Assembly (NCBI RefSeq): GCF_000346465.2
Contig: NC_034012.1
Span: 21,921,169-21,985,168 of the forward strand
Length of the DNA: 64,000 bases
From: Prunus persica
Lineage: Eukaryota > Streptophyta > Magnoliopsida > Rosales > Rosaceae
Direction of reading: 5' to 3'
Shown: piece after piece, positions 1-12,131 of the stretch
How the letters are laid out: each line of letters begins with the position of its first letter
How positions within the stretch are numbered: position 1 is the stretch's first letter
Translations under genes and position numbers: made by a program
Notes under the pieces: generated by a model
The model's database searches: none
What the model was told of the DNA's origin: nothing
The model's input: the letters and a program-made list of their open reading frames with translations, nothing else

Positions 1-2038
1 TATGGATTTCTACCTATTTTCCATGCTCTAGCTGATGGTTGGGTAGGATTGCATCGATTTTGACCTTAACTAGCTCGGTTTTCGAATTGGAATTCGGCCG
101 GTTTTCGGCCTCCGAGTTCGGCCACTTCCGGTCAGTTTTTGGGGTAGGTCCAAGAACAAAAGTGGCTCCAAATATGGTGTTATACCTAGGGTAGGAGTTT
201 GGAGCCATGGTTTTGAGATTTTCCGGCGATGTGTAATCGCTTTGGACACCCAGCGCTGCCGGCGCGTGCGGCGGCGTGTGGCGGAGGGTAGTGAAGTGGC
301 ACTTTGTCTTGATGAGATCCTTAGGTTGTCACGAAAGCGTAGGAAGTCGCGAATCTCAATTTGGATACCGTTTGAGCCTCGAACGGATTTTACATATTGT
401 ACGATTTCCGGGTTCAATACTGTTGAGCCGTTGGATCGTAATATTTTTCAGATATGTTACTCTAGATAATTTCATAATTGTGTAGGATTTGATGGATCGT
501 GAATCAGAGTCCCGGAGACTCCGAAATCGCGAACCCTAGGGCTAGGGTTTAGAAATTATGCGATTGCACGATCGTGATCAATCCGACCGTCCGATCGAGA
601 CCAAACCCTCGGGACATGTGTCCTAGACATATTGGAACTTCTAGCGGCTTCCGGATCATATTGTGAGGTCATGGACCCACGGGGTCCCGAATTGACTTTT
701 TGGGACTTTTAACGCTTTTTGAGTTCCAAGATACTGCTAAACTGGAAGGAAAGCTTTTATGGGCATAGGAATAACTTTAATTACTTCTAAGAGCCGGGGG
801 TCAGGTTTTTAAATTAATACTATATGTATTAATAGAATATTTTGGTCATTGAATTAGGCACCCGGGCACCAGTTGACCCGCAGGAGGGACCTTCAAGAGG
901 TCCAGCGAGCACGGACTACCAGTGAGTGGACTCTTTGTTTTTATAAATGAATTTAAGCAGTTCAGTTTCAGTTATAGGCTGTTTTATGCTTTTGAATATT
1001 TTATTTTGCATGCTGCCAAGTAAAATCTCCTTTAAAGGATATAGGAAAAGAAATTCTAGTTAATTATCAGATAAATGGCAGCAGAATTTTAAAGGTTACA
1101 AGAATTCAGTTATCCAGCAGATTTTCTTCATAAATTTTATATTTTCCTAAATCACCTTGTACCTAGAGATTAAATGTTGCCTTCGGATTATATTGATTGC
1201 CTTCGGTTTAGTCAGCATGCTTGACAGTTGCCCCACGAGTTCTTTGGTACTCGAACTCGTGTGGAGCGAGTAATGCGGATCAGGTGGACCACGGTCCCCT
1301 AAATCCTGCGAGTTGCGGCTCGGATTGACCTCGTGTCACTGAGACCTGCGAGTATGTGTCACCCATGGTGATGCAAGGAATTGACGGATATAAGGAATTG
1401 ACAGAAATAAAGGGTACACCTAGGTGGTAGTTTTAAACTGTTTTCAAAAGTAATGTTGATCATGAATATGATTGGTTTCTATACATGTATAATTATATAC
1501 GTGCATTGATTCAGAAATAAAGAGAATAAGTTAGTTTGTATAACTGTTTTTACAGTGGGGTTAGTATGTTCATATGCTATTTTCTAAACTTTGTTTTGGG
1601 TCCACTCACCCTTTTTGTTGTTTTGCGTCCCCAGGCAGTAGACGTGCACAGTGATCCACCACCGGGCCGTTTTCCATCTTCCGCGCCTTCCTTTGATGTA
1701 GGACTTTTTGTTTTGTAAAAGGATTGATTCCTTTGTAAATTCTTAGTAGTCGCTCTGATGTTTTGCCCTAGACTTAGAATGTAACTGTTGGAATGTATAT
1801 ATATGTGTGCTGGCAGTTGGTTGTATATATATACTTCTTTTAGCAGGTGAAAATGTTTTGGTATTGAGCCAGTTACAAGGGAAACTCTGCCGGTTTTTCG
1901 GTAGGCGACAACCTTGTTATTTTATCGTGTTTTGTATCGAAGGGCAAATAGGTCATTCGTGCCCGACATCCGTCAGGTGTCGGACACGCACAGGGTCCGG
2001 CTCGGATTCCAAAGTGGAATTTGGATCGGGTCCTGTCA
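1..2038 (+). mobile_element. Family-L long LTR, 3' part (5' end outside window)
   Basis: This stretch is collinear with the other family-L copies at 9448-12131, 14286-28846 and 48969-53286. They share the block with the CCGACCGTCCGATCGA motif (about 583-598), the CCCGGGCACCAGTTGACCCG block near 860, the GGAATTGACGG motifs near 1377 and the 3' end GGATCGGGTCCTGTCA. It ends in CA at 2038, followed by ATAAA, the presumed target duplication whose partner lies outside the window. No open frame in it looks coding. Long LTRs starting TGTAATGACCC in this size range suggest a Ty3/gypsy chromovirus of the Tekay/Del type; that assignment is inference because no internal region is present. Confidence 0.8.
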
Positions 2039-2258
2039 ATAAATAAATATTGAAATTAGAATTTTTTTTAATTTGACCGGTTCTGTTCGGCCCGGTTCGA
2101 TTTTTGAAGACATGAAACCGGATCCGAAATCGGTCTAAACCAGTCCAGTTCGATTTTTGACCGGTTGTTGACTTTTTGGTCAACTCGATTTTTTTCTGGT
2201 TTGGTTCGGTGCGGTTTGGCTTGAATTTTCGGTTCGCCGGTTTGAGTGCCCACCCTTA
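2039..2258. mobile_element. MITE-like remnant (hAT-type terminus)
   Basis: The stretch is rich in CCGGTT/CGGTTCG words in both orientations and ends in GAGTGCCCACCCTTA (2244-2258). That resembles the inner-to-outer end of hAT-type MITEs, whose termini often read like AAGGGTGGGCACTC in reverse. The left end is not seen, probably because the LTR at 1-2038 inserted into it. No coding potential. A simple low-complexity relic is the alternative. Confidence 0.35.
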
Positions 2259-2940
2259 TGATAAACAGTGTCACAGGAAAGAAAACCCTAAAGGAATTAG
2301 TTCATGACAACTTTAATAAAAACCATGATAAAAAGTGTCATAGGAAAGAAAAAACAAATTGAAGATTTGATCTCTGCACAACAGCAACTCTAGCTCCAGG
2401 TCGTCTTCTTTTTCTCTCTAAAACTCTCTCTGGTGCCTTTGTGGTCTATGGTCTCCCAAAAAATAAAAATCATAGAACCCCCAGCCTTAGGTCAAGGCTT
2501 AGTATTTATAGGTCAAAGGAATTCTCCAAAAAGAACGAAAATAATAATTAATTAGGAAGTAGAGGAATAATAGGAAAGCCCAAAAAGAAAACCCAAACTA
2601 AGGAGGAATTCAAAATAATGTGCGATAGGGAGAGAAAAAGTAAAATTTGATTTTTGGAAGAATAAACCCATTTAGAAAAGGCATGGCCGATGAAGACTTG
2701 GGAATTATCCAAGTCAAAACAGGAAAGTGGCTTTATGGAGAGGAAGTGCGACTGAGAGAGCTAGGAAATATCCACAGCCATAGTGAAATCCCATAGATCT
2801 CCAAATTTCTCATTGAAATCCCAAATGTTCATGGTATTGTAGTCAGCACTCAACTTGTCCTGAGCTCCCCTCTCCATGTTGTATATATGAGGCTCAAAGT
2901 TGTGGGGCACCTTTGTGGTAAGGGTGGTGCCCATCATACT
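2259..2940 (-). repeat. LTR-like promoter block, minus strand (unassigned)
   Basis: AT-rich noncoding DNA. Read on the minus strand it has a TATA box GACCTATAAATACT (2501-2514) followed by a pyrimidine/purine-rich leader, as in a plant LTR U3-R region. A direct repeat of about 25 bp (starting 2258 and 2325, ATGATAAA-AGTGTCA-AGGAAAG) lies at its left edge. I could not fix LTR ends or a target duplication. Confidence 0.3.
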
Positions 2941-3560
2941 TGTGGGGACCGAATTAAATCAAAACCCTAGGTCAAATAATTTCTTCCATTTGGGGATTAT
3001 TTGACCTAATTGGGAGTTACTCAATTTAATTGGGAGTTACCTAATTAAATTGAGATTGATTTGATTCCTACCACAATTAGGGATTTGATTTAAATCAAAT
3101 AAATCAAATCTCTAATTAATCAAATCTAGCCAAATCGGGGAGGAATAATTCATTGCCATCTACGGAATTATTCATCTGAAACCCTAGCCTCCGAGACCCC
3201 TATAAATAGATGGCTACACACAAGGGTTGAGGTACGTCTAAAATTCCTACTGAAGCTCTGCAGAAATAATCCCTCACAAACTCTAGCCGCCACACTTTCT
3301 CTCCCTCTTACACAAGGTTCCGGCCACCATTCCGGCCACCCGGTTTACACCTTACACATATATCTCCGTACCCTATTTAGCTGTTGTTTTCTATATGAAT
3401 CAATTGAACTAACTTAGGCATCGGAGGGCCTTTGGCCAACACCTCCCCGGGTGTGGTCTATTTACTCTAGTCTTTTTTACAAGAATCGAGGAAGAGAGAG
3501 AAGGAAGATCGAAGGTTGAAGGATCTAGAAGCGAATATTCTCCCGCGAGATTATTTGCAC
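2941..3560 (+). repeat. LTR-like sequence, plus strand
   Basis: It begins TGTGGGGACCGAA and carries a TATA box TATAAATA at 3201-3208. Then follows the TTAGGCATCGGAGGGCC-type block near 3415 that is common in R-U5 of plant Ty3/gypsy LTRs. The 3' end and primer-binding site could not be placed, so it is either a solo LTR or a truncated one. No open frame of interest. Confidence 0.4.
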
Positions 3561-4839
3561 AAACAGAAACATCAACCTTCAACGAATGCAAATGGGTCTG
3601 GACACCAAAGCTCAACAGATGCACAAGGCATAATCTAGCACCTCCATCAACTTCATACATTTCAGCTTCATAAAATGTTGGCAAGTTTCTCTAACTCTAT
3701 CTTTCTGGCGCTGGTCACTGAGACCAATTGTGGGTAAAAATTGACACTTGCACCGATGCACTCCAGGTGTTTGATGAAATGACAGAGTGAGTTCTTGAGA
3801 TTTCTTTGGTTTGATAATTCCACCCATTTCGATCCCTTAAGCTTCCAAAATCATAATTTTATCTCCAAACCCTTGCTAGGAACGAATGCCTACAAAATCT
3901 TCACTAAACACATTAAACTAACCAATTTCATACAAAAACAAAGCAAATATAGATAGATTATACATGCAATAAATTGATCTATCATCGCTTCTAGCTGTTG
4001 AATCATGGGTTTGAGTATTTAGGCGTAATTCTCTCCAGATCAGATCAACATTGGTCACTGAAAATATTGTACCCCTTTCGACACTTTTGTGGCTTTGTAC
4101 TTGTTCTGTTTCATCAATAAATACTATCGCTTTTTCTATAATAAAAAATGTAATAACTAACATTAGCAGGTAAGTATTAAACCAAATACAAGTGTTATCA
4201 TAAGAATGTCTCTTCTTAATCAAGAAATCAGCTATCATTTTAGCTATTTATAATGAAAAGAAACTTAATCAAATGGCTGGATAAGAATTGTCTAAAGATT
4301 CCATGGAGTTGAAATCATCTTATTAAGAATTTGGATCCAGATCATGGAATCACCTTAATCAAATGGCTGGATAAGAATTATCTAAAGATTCCAGGGAGTT
4401 GAATGTTAATCCTTCTAAGCTGTAACACATTGAACACTGACCTGAGTCCGACATCGTGCTGGAGCATATCAAGTTGCAGAGGTATAGAAGATTCTTCTCC
4501 TTAGAAACCGATCCTTATAGCTATAACCTTGATGGGGTGAATTTCTGATTAGCTTGGGTGTATCGGTTCTGGAGGGAGCCTTCTATTTATATGCATCTCT
4601 TTAAGTGTCTTGCCCATCAAGAAATACTAAGAGATATCCTTCATGCGATAGAATTGATGTATTCCAATCCATATAGAACTAGGAACCTTTAAGCCTTTGT
4701 AAACAACTTTAAACACTAATAGCAGGCTGCCAAATGAGATAGGATTTGAGTCCTTGATAACTAATAAGTCCTTTCAATCCTTCATTGATTAGAATATCAC
4801 TTTAGTAGGTTTAAGGCAACCAGAAAAGTAGGAAGTTTT
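3561..4839. other. No supportable gene; degenerate AT-rich DNA
   Basis: Only short minus-strand open frames occur (3612-3827, 3918-4238) and none has a motif I recognise. A near-duplicate phrase, CTTAATCAAATGGCTGGATAAGAATT, shown here in parts (AATCAAATGGCTGGATAAGA), occurs near 4267 and again near 4353, about 86 bp apart, so a small tandem duplication is present. The right part (about 4450-4839) may be decayed downstream sequence of the Ty1/copia fragment that follows. Confidence 0.3.
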
Positions 4840-5483
4840 GTGCAGCACATCATGCTCCTCACCATCTCTATTAAGGTTCTGTTTCTCCTTTCTGAAACAC
4901 CATTCTGTTGTGGTGTTCCAGAATTTGTATGCTGAGCAATGATGCCTTCTTGCTACAGAAAGTTTGCAAAAGTTCCTGGATTCCTACCATTTTCAGTGAA
5001 CTTGCCATAGAACTCTCATCCCCTATCTGATCTCACCACCTTTATTTTTGAATCCAGCTGGTTTTCTACTTCTGCTTGGTAGATTTTAAACATTTCTAGT
5101 GCCTTTGATTTTTCTGTTATCAGATACACATGCCCATACCTTGAAAAATCATCAGTAAAAGTTATGAAATATCTATAACCATCATGAGTGTAGATTGGAA
5201 AAGGGCCACAGATATCTGTGTGCATTATTTCAAGAAATTTCTCACTCCTTATTGCTCCTTTCTTTATGAGATTTGTCAATTTTCCTTTTGCACATTCAAT
5301 GCATGTTTTATCCTTGTCATGGTGGTTAAGTGGAGGAAGTATTAATTCCTTGCTCAAGAGATTCATTCTTTCTTTCGAGATATGTCCAAGTCCTTTATGC
5401 CATAGTGTGTATGATCTGTATGACATAACTGTTTCGTGCTTATCACATTTATCATTTCTGTATTTTGATTTGGCAGTTTGCAA
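4840..5483 (-). pseudogene. Ty1/copia pol fragment: GAG-pre-integrase and integrase core
   Basis: The minus-strand frame 5483-5016 holds the GAG-pre-integrase signature (WHKGLGHIS, then C-x2-C in CIECAKGK). It is followed by the start of the rve integrase core: first catalytic Asp in HTDICGPFP and second in FTDDFSRYGHVY. After the annotated frame ends near 5016, the catalytic-Glu region (GTPQQNGVSERRNRTLIEM) is still readable at about 4930-4870 in another phase, so at least one frameshift or stop lies between. Protease, RT and RNase H are absent. This is a truncated, dead retrotransposon piece. Confidence 0.8.
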
Positions 5484-5539
5484 TTCAAACGAAACGTTCC
5501 TTCAATCATCCTTAAAGAAATTCTTTCAACTTGTTTAGT

Positions 5540-7935
5540 TCATGGAGGTAGAGGTTCATTGTATGGATGCAGTGTCAAAACGTATCTTTGCATTTTCAAG
5601 AGCACTTGAAAACCTTCAAGCTCAAACCCTTTACTAGAACAACTCTTACCACATGGATGTTTGGTGAGTTTTGGGTTAAGTTCCTCGGTGATAGATTTGC
5701 TATGTCACTCGAAGTAGCCATGGGTGTTTCTCTAGCTGGATTGAGTTGGAGTTCCAATTACCAAAAGAAAGGTAAGAATTCTTTTAAATGAACTTATCCC
5801 ATAATTAAAATTCTTTCTCATTGTTGTTTACTTTTTAGGCAAAGGGAAAAAAAATGAAAAGGCATGGTTGACATTGAGGCTGAAATAGAGCTTGTGGTCG
5901 AGGTTTCTGTTGCCAAAGCAACTAGTGTTATGGCCCCGTTAGCAATGTCAATCAAGGCCCAAGGTATGAATTCTTTCCCCCTTTTGGTCCTTTCTAGCTT
6001 TCATCTCGATCTTAATTCCAGCATTTTCAATAGGAGGCCAAGTTCAAGTGTCTTCCCCAACCGTGACCTCGCCCAGGTTTGTGCGTGAGACACGTACAGC
6101 TAGGAAAAACCCAACTCCGCCTCAAGTTAGTTTGACTCAAGTCGTAGTTGTCCCCACCGAGACCTCTCCATCCGTTGTATCTGTTGATCTGCCAATAATG
6201 TCAGGTTCACTTTCTTCAGTTCAAATGACTCAAATATCAACCCACTTTAGTCTCATTAGCTCTAGTGTTGAGGAAGAAGAAGATGATGGTGAAGGAAGCG
6301 AGGACGAAGAAGAAGAAGAAGACTCTGATAAAAGCGAAGCTGTTTGGGATGACCCGGTCATTACTACCACGCCTCTAGGTAAAATATTCATCATTTTGCC
6401 TTTTATATCTTTTATATGATCTGGCCTAACCCTTTTATATTTTCAGAGAAGAAAATGAGGAGACTTTTCAAGTGCATCGAAGTAGAACAGAGGCGAGCCA
6501 AGAAAGCGATTACTTCTCATGAGCCTAGCAAATCAGTAACCCTGATTTCATCTGTTTTTTCTGCTCCTGAGGTATCCGAATTTTTGTAACCCTCCGCCTT
6601 ATTCTTGATTTTTTAAACTCACGATCATGCCCTCCTATTTGGCTTAAGGTCGTGGCCCCATAAGCGTTGGCCATTTCTACAATCCAAACTTCCTCGACTA
6701 AGACTTCTCAAGTCGTGAGCTCTCAAACATTAGTGACTTCATTCACTCAGAGTGCTCCTTCCATAGCTTTCGAAGTTCTACAACCTACTGTCCTTGATGT
6801 TGCAATATCTATCCCTCAGGCAGCTTATTCGGCCGAGGTGACGAAGCCAACTTCACTTTTGATGTCTTTTCCTACAACCTTTCCATACTCTGTCCCGGTT
6901 TGCTCGGTGGTATCAAAAGCTATCTCAACGCTCCCTTTTTTCACTTCATCCCCTCCATTATCACCATTGGCATGTTTTCTGAATGGGTGAAGGCCATCAC
7001 CTTTGGCCGAAATTTTCTGAAATTTGTCACCTCTCTCAGTAAACATTTATTTGGTCTTTCTTATTCCCACTTCAACCTATGTACTTAGAAAAATTTCTTT
7101 TGCATAACTGCCACGATTTCATTTTATACCTATCATCCCTATTCCATCGGTGCCAATGACTATTCCTTCGACCAGTATGCAACAATAAATGCCATTCCTC
7201 ATTTCCCCAACCAGACCCTGCTCCGGCACAACCATACACTACTTTGGCCGAATTTCCTAAGGTCAAACCACTTAAAGGGTATTTTTTTTTTTTGGACTTA
7301 TTTATTTTTGCTTTCAGCCTTTTAATAGACTCTCTTTCTTGGTTTCATGCGGCCCAAACAACCTTGGTTGATTTGAATGCCTTGTGGGCTTCGCTTACCA
7401 AGGAAACTTAGAGCTCATCTTCCTCACAGTCACTTGATGTTGACACAAGTGAGTGTTGGTGGATCTTAACGGATTTCTCTCAGCGAGCATTTATTTTATG
7501 GCCAAAAGAGACATAAAAAAATTCAGGGTTTGTTTAAACAAGGCAGCGTCACATTGTCTCTTAGGCACAGGCTCCCTGACTGAACTTGATTGGTTCCCTA
7601 ATATTGGTGACCATGAAGTTCTTAGCTTCCTTACAATCCAAAAGCAATTGGCCGAGGGCGAAAGGTTCGAAGCTTCATACCAAACGACTCGTTCTAAGAT
7701 TCATGGTAAGCTTACCAAGCTTGAAAACTAGAAGAAGTGAGAAAATCAGAACTGACGGATCTTGATTGCAAAATTGCTGAACTACATACCGGTCGAGCCA
7801 AATTATTCGAAGATACTGAAGCTCTGTCGGCCCAAGTGGATGAGGGATATACTCAAGCGAAACCTAAACTCTACAAGAAAAATGGATTTTAGATGAAGTA
7901 GCCCCAAGAAAGCCCCTTGAAAATCAGGAGCCTAC
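5540..7935 (+). pseudogene. Decayed multi-exon transposon-type gene (plant mobile domain-like C-terminal half)
   Basis: Several short coding blocks are separated by clear GT-AG introns. About 5547-5771 includes SLEVAMGVSLAGLSWSS. About 5839-5965 follows. About 6035-6380 has RETRTARKNPTPPQ, then an acidic Glu/Asp run. About 6447-6571 has IEVEQRRAKKAITSHEPSK. Later blocks near 7340-7450 and 7640-7935 have a coiled-coil-like stretch, KIHGKLTKLEN. Stops and frameshifts interrupt most blocks. The architecture resembles the C-terminal part of plant mobile domain (aminotransferase-like/MAIN-like) proteins that are amplified with transposons; this is from general family knowledge and is uncertain. 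It abuts EPRV-1 on the right. Confidence 0.35.
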
Positions 7936-7939
7936 GCGG

Positions 7940-8154
7940 ATCTCACAATTCGCTGATGGAGAAGTAGAGACACAATTCTCCAGTGCTAGAAAAACTAGGA
8001 TTGATCTAGCACCCTCAAGATCTAACATAAAACCACACAAATGGGGTACCTCCTCTGACGGAGGTTCTAGCAGGACTTAGGAGAACTCAAGAACAAATAC
8101 AGAGGCCAGCCTATAGGTTCAAACAAACCATTCCATACATAGTTTTCAGAAGGA
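7940..8154 (+). pseudogene. EPRV-1 left fragment: movement-protein C-terminal end/linker
   Basis: A short readable stretch (QFADGEVETQFSSARK, about 7960-8005) aligns in position and pattern with the QYLDGTVKINF segment of EPRV-2 (48717-48685, minus strand), which ends the movement-protein domain. The upstream movement-protein core is missing, so EPRV-1 is truncated at about 7940. The sequence is cut at 8154 by CACTA-B and resumes at 32566. Plant pararetrovirus relic, disrupted and not functional. Confidence 0.5.
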
Positions 8155-8164
8155 CACTACAAAA

Positions 8165-8900
8165 CCGAAGCCCTTTTGCGAGGCATTTTGTCGTTGCAAA
8201 AAGCATTTTGCTATCGCAAATACCCTTTTTCGACAGCAAAAGTCCGTCGGAAGTCGTCGCTAAAAGGCCAGTTGCAAATACTTCATTTTCGACCATTCCG
8301 TCGGAAATAATGTATTTCTGACGCCTATGCTTCGTAGCTATTGCTTAAATTTCTATCGGAAATGGATTTTTAAAACGACCCTACATATTTATTTCCGACC
8401 GTACATGTGGTCGTAATTACTTATTTGATTGTCGGAAATAGTTCTTTTATCGTGATTTCTTGTTTTTGCGAATTCATATTTTCGACCAATGAGTGTCATC
8501 AGAAATACTTTTTCCGACAATGATATATTATTTGTAAGGGCTAGATTTCGTCGCAATTATCATTACCGACCAAAAGAGTTTGTGGAAAATATATAATATC
8601 TCGTCGGAAAAGAGTATAACAAAATATTTCCGATGGGCAAGTTACGTTGGAAATATATATTTACAACCACATTTATTCGTCGCAAAGTTTGTCGCAAATA
8701 GATTAATCCTGTCGGAAAATATTTTTGAAGAAGAAGTGGTCGGAAATATAATTGTTTCGACCCAATTATGTCCTGGGGAATGTTGTTGGAAATAGGCAAT
8801 TATTGTCGGAAAGTATTTCTGATGATAAAGTGTTTGTTGGAAATATGCATTACGAAGAGGGAAATGTCGTCGAAAAATGTAATTATTTTATAAAAAAATT
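8165..8900. repeat. Left subterminal repeat array of CACTA-B
   Basis: Many short motifs of the type GTCGGAAA / TTTCCGAC / CGTCGCAAAT occur in both orientations every few tens of bases (for example near 8239, 8297, 8609, 8650, 8717, 8803). In CACTA elements such subterminal motifs bind the TnpA-type protein during transposition. That role is family knowledge; the motif density is seen directly. Confidence 0.75.
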
Positions 8901-9124
8901 AATAAAAAGAAACTTGAATTATAATATTTGCTAGAAATAGTTTTCTAATCATCCATATTTAATTGGTAATAAAAAAAAATCATACGACACCATACTGTAC
9001 TAAAATTTTAAGCGTTCAATTAAAATTATTCCAAATAGTTAAAACATAAACAATTCTCATCATCCTTAAAACATATAAGCAATCCACAAATATATCAAAA
9101 CCTTGAAATTCAAAATACATATTG
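8901..9124. other. AT-rich spacer of CACTA-B
   Basis: AT-rich sequence between the left subterminal array and the last exon of the minus-strand tnpA-like gene. It probably contains that gene's 3'UTR. No further feature is seen. Confidence 0.3.
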
Positions 9125-9447
9125 TAGCAAAATACAATTGATGTTGCACTACTCGTCTTCGGGGTGAGCAGCTGAACAACTTTCTACATTGTCTTGTCGA
9201 ATAAAAGATAATAATTAATAAGACATAAATCATTTGAGAATAAAAAAAACAAATACAATATTTAACAGTGAGCAAAATATTGAAATGAGAAGAAAAGAGT
9301 TCACCATTGAAGCAGATTGTCTTGAGCGTGCATAAGTATTTGAGTTGTTTTCCCTCATACTTTGAACTAGATCTTTCAATTCATACAACATACTTTTCAA
9401 GTCCTTGACTTCCTCCTTTAATTTCTCATGCTCTTCTTAACGTTCTA
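9125..9447 (-). pseudogene. CACTA-B tnpA-like gene, 3' part (coiled coil and C-terminus)
   Basis: On the minus strand a heptad-rich stretch EHEKLKEEVKDLKSMLYELK is encoded at about 9430-9370, then SMRENNSNTYARSRQSAS. A GT-AG intron follows, and then a short last exon ending DNVESCSAAHPEDE-stop (about 9194-9150). It is the continuation of the gene at 12132-13190, split by the LTR at 9448-12131. An in-frame TAA stands next to the junction, so at least one nonsense change predates or accompanies the break. C-terminal coiled coils are usual in Transposase_24 (Ptta/En/Spm) proteins and mediate oligomerisation. Confidence 0.6.
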
Positions 9448-9733
9448 TGTAATAACCCAAACCTAAATTAATATTTAAGTATTAATTATTAAGAAGAAAA
9501 TACAATTTTGCCCTTGGAATAATTTATTAAAGAAAAGTTGACTTTTTGACCAAGAAGGAATTTGACATTTTCACACACACCGTTGCGTAGAGCACGACAA
9601 AACGAGTCCGTAGACACAAAGTGGGCTCGAATCGGAGCTTTAACGAAGAAAATAAGGTTAAAATATTACGAGGGGCAAAACGGTAATTTAAAAAATCAGA
9701 TTTTACAAAACCTCACTTCTCTCTCTTCTCCCT

Positions 9734-9776
<43 letters not shown>

Positions 9777-12131
9777 GCGAGCGCAGCCCGCGCCCTCCGT
9801 CCAGTTTTGCTCAACCACCAGTTCCAGCCACCACAGGCCATGGCACCGATACCGATCTAACCGGCCCGACCCGCCGTCACGCCTTAGCCACTCCCGTTGC
9901 GAGCGCGAGCAGCTCGCCAGCTGCCGGATTCTGTCGAAAACGAGCTGGTTTTGCACAGATTTTGCAACCGCTCGTTCTCCCTCATTTCTCCTCCAAAATT
10001 GACATGTAAGGTATGGATTTCTACCTATTTTCCATGCTCTAGCCGATGGTTGGGTAGGATGACATCGATTTTGAATGTAGGTAGCTTGAATTTCGAATTG
10101 GAATTCGGCCAATTTTGGGATCGTGATTCCGGCCACTTCCGGTTAGTTTTTGGGGTAGGTCCAAGAACAAAAGTGGTTCCAAATAGGGTGTTATACCTAG
10201 AGTAGGAGTCTTGAGCCGTGGTTTTGAGATTTTCCGGTGATACGTAATCGCTTTGGGCACCCAGAACTGCCCGTGCTTGTGGAGGCGCGTGGGCGAGGGT
10301 AGTGAAGTTGCACTATGTCTCGATGAGATCCTTAGGTTGTTACGAGCGCGTAGGAATTCGCGGATTTCAATTTGGATACCGTTTGAGCCTCGAACGGATT
10401 GTTGCATATTGTGCGATTTCCGGGTTCAATATGGTTGAGCCGTTGGATCGAAATCTTTTTCAGATATGTTACTCTAGACAATTTCAGAATCGTTTAGGAT
10501 TCGACGGATCGTGAATCGGAATCCTGGATACTCCAAAATCGCGAACCTTAGGGCTATGGCTTAGAAATCGTGTGATTGTACGATCGTGATCAATCCGACC
10601 GTCCGATCGAGATCAAACCCTCAGGACATGTGTCCTAGGTATATTGGAACTTCTAGAGGCTTCCGGATCATAATTGTGAGGTCATGGACCCGCGGGGTCC
10701 GGGGTTGACTTTTTGGGACTTTAGCGCTTTTTGAGTCCCAAGATACTGCTAAACTATCCCATGTGGAAGAAAAGCTTTTATGGTCATAGGAACAACTTTA
10801 ATCTGACGCACGTACTTCTAGGAGCTGGGGGTCCGGGTTTTTAAATTAATACTATATTGTATTAATAGAATATTATGGTCATTGAATCAGGCACCCGGGC
10901 GCCAGTTGACCCGCAGGAGGGACCTTCAAGAGGTCCAGTGAGCACGGACTACCAGTGAGTGGACTCTTTGTTTTTATAAATGAATTTAAGCAGTTTAGTT
11001 TCAGTTACAGTATTTGATCTTGAATAAATTTTATTCAAAGATTAGTGTTATAAGCTGTTCTATGCTTTTGAATATTTTATTTTGCCTGTTGCCAAGTGGC
11101 ATACTCTTTAAAGGATATATGAAATGAAATTCTAGTTAATTATCAGATAAATGGCAGCAAAATTTTACAGGTTACAGGAATTCAGTTATTCAACAGATTT
11201 TCTTCAGAAACTTTATATTTTCCTAAACCACCTTGTACCCAGATAATTAAATGTTGCCTTCGGATTGTATTGGTTGCTTTCGGTTTAGTTAGCATGCTTG
11301 ACAGTTGCCCCACGAGTTCTTTGGTACTTGAACTCGTGTGAAGCGAGTAATGCGGATCAGGTGGACTACGGTCCCCTGAATCTTGCGAGTTGCGGCTCGG
11401 ACTGACCTTGTGTCACTGAGACCTGCGAGTATGTATCACCCATGGTGATGCAAGGAATTGACGGATATTAGGAATTGACGGAAATAAGGGGTACACCTAG
11501 GTGGTAGTTTTAAACTGTTTTCAATGCCTTAAGAAATTAATGTTGACCATGAGTATGCTTGGCTTATATACATGTATAATTATATGAGTGCATTGATTTC
11601 AGAAATAAAGAGAATAATTTAGTTTGTATATCTGTTTTTACAGTGGGGTTAGTATGTTCATATGCTATTTTCTAAACTTTGTTTTTGGGTCCGCTCACTC
11701 TTTTTAATGTTTTGCGCCCCTAGGCAGTGGGTGTGCACAGAGATCCACCACGCGGCCATTTTCCATCTTCCGCGTTTTCCTTTTTGATGTAGGACTTTTG
11801 TTTTGTAAAAGGATTGACTCCTTTGTAAATTCTTAGTAGTCGCTCTGATATTTTGCCCTAGACTTAGAATTTAACTGTTGGAATGTATATGTACGTATGC
11901 TGGCAGTTGGTTGTATATATATATATACTTGTTTGGCAGGTGTAAATGTTTTGGTATTGACCCAGTTACAAGGGAGACTCTGCCGATTTTTTGGTAGAAG
12001 TCAACCTTGTTATTTTATCGTGCTTTGTATAGAAGGGCAATTAGGTCATTCGTGTTCGACATCCGCCAGGTGTCGGACATGCACAGGGTCCGGCTCGGAT
12101 TCCAAAGCGGAATTTGGGTCAGGTCCTGTCA
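9448..12131 (+). mobile_element. Family-L solo LTR in tnpA-like gene of CACTA-B
   Basis: It starts TGTAATAACCC at 9448 and ends GGGTCAGGTCCTGTCA at 12131. It is flanked by a perfect 5-bp duplication TTCTA (9443-9447 and 12132-12136). Length is about 2.7 kb. It carries a (CT)n tract near its 5' side and no coding region. The TG...CA ends with a 5-bp duplication are those of a solo LTR formed by LTR-LTR recombination, or of an element lacking any internal region. It interrupts an exon of the minus-strand tnpA-like gene. Confidence 0.9.
9735..9775. repeat. (CT)n microsatellite in LTR
   Basis: Near-perfect CT dinucleotide run. The same position in other family-L copies also holds CT runs of different length (14555-14585 and 49272-49333). 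Confidence 0.95.

Noticed and set aside
3612..4238. Two small minus-strand genes
   Set aside because: No recognisable motif, no splice support, and surrounded by repeat relics.
9562..10407. Open frames of 100-146 codons inside the LTR
   Set aside because: They cross the (CT)n tract, occur in several frames at once and coincide with the conserved LTR sequence of other copies; no domain is seen.
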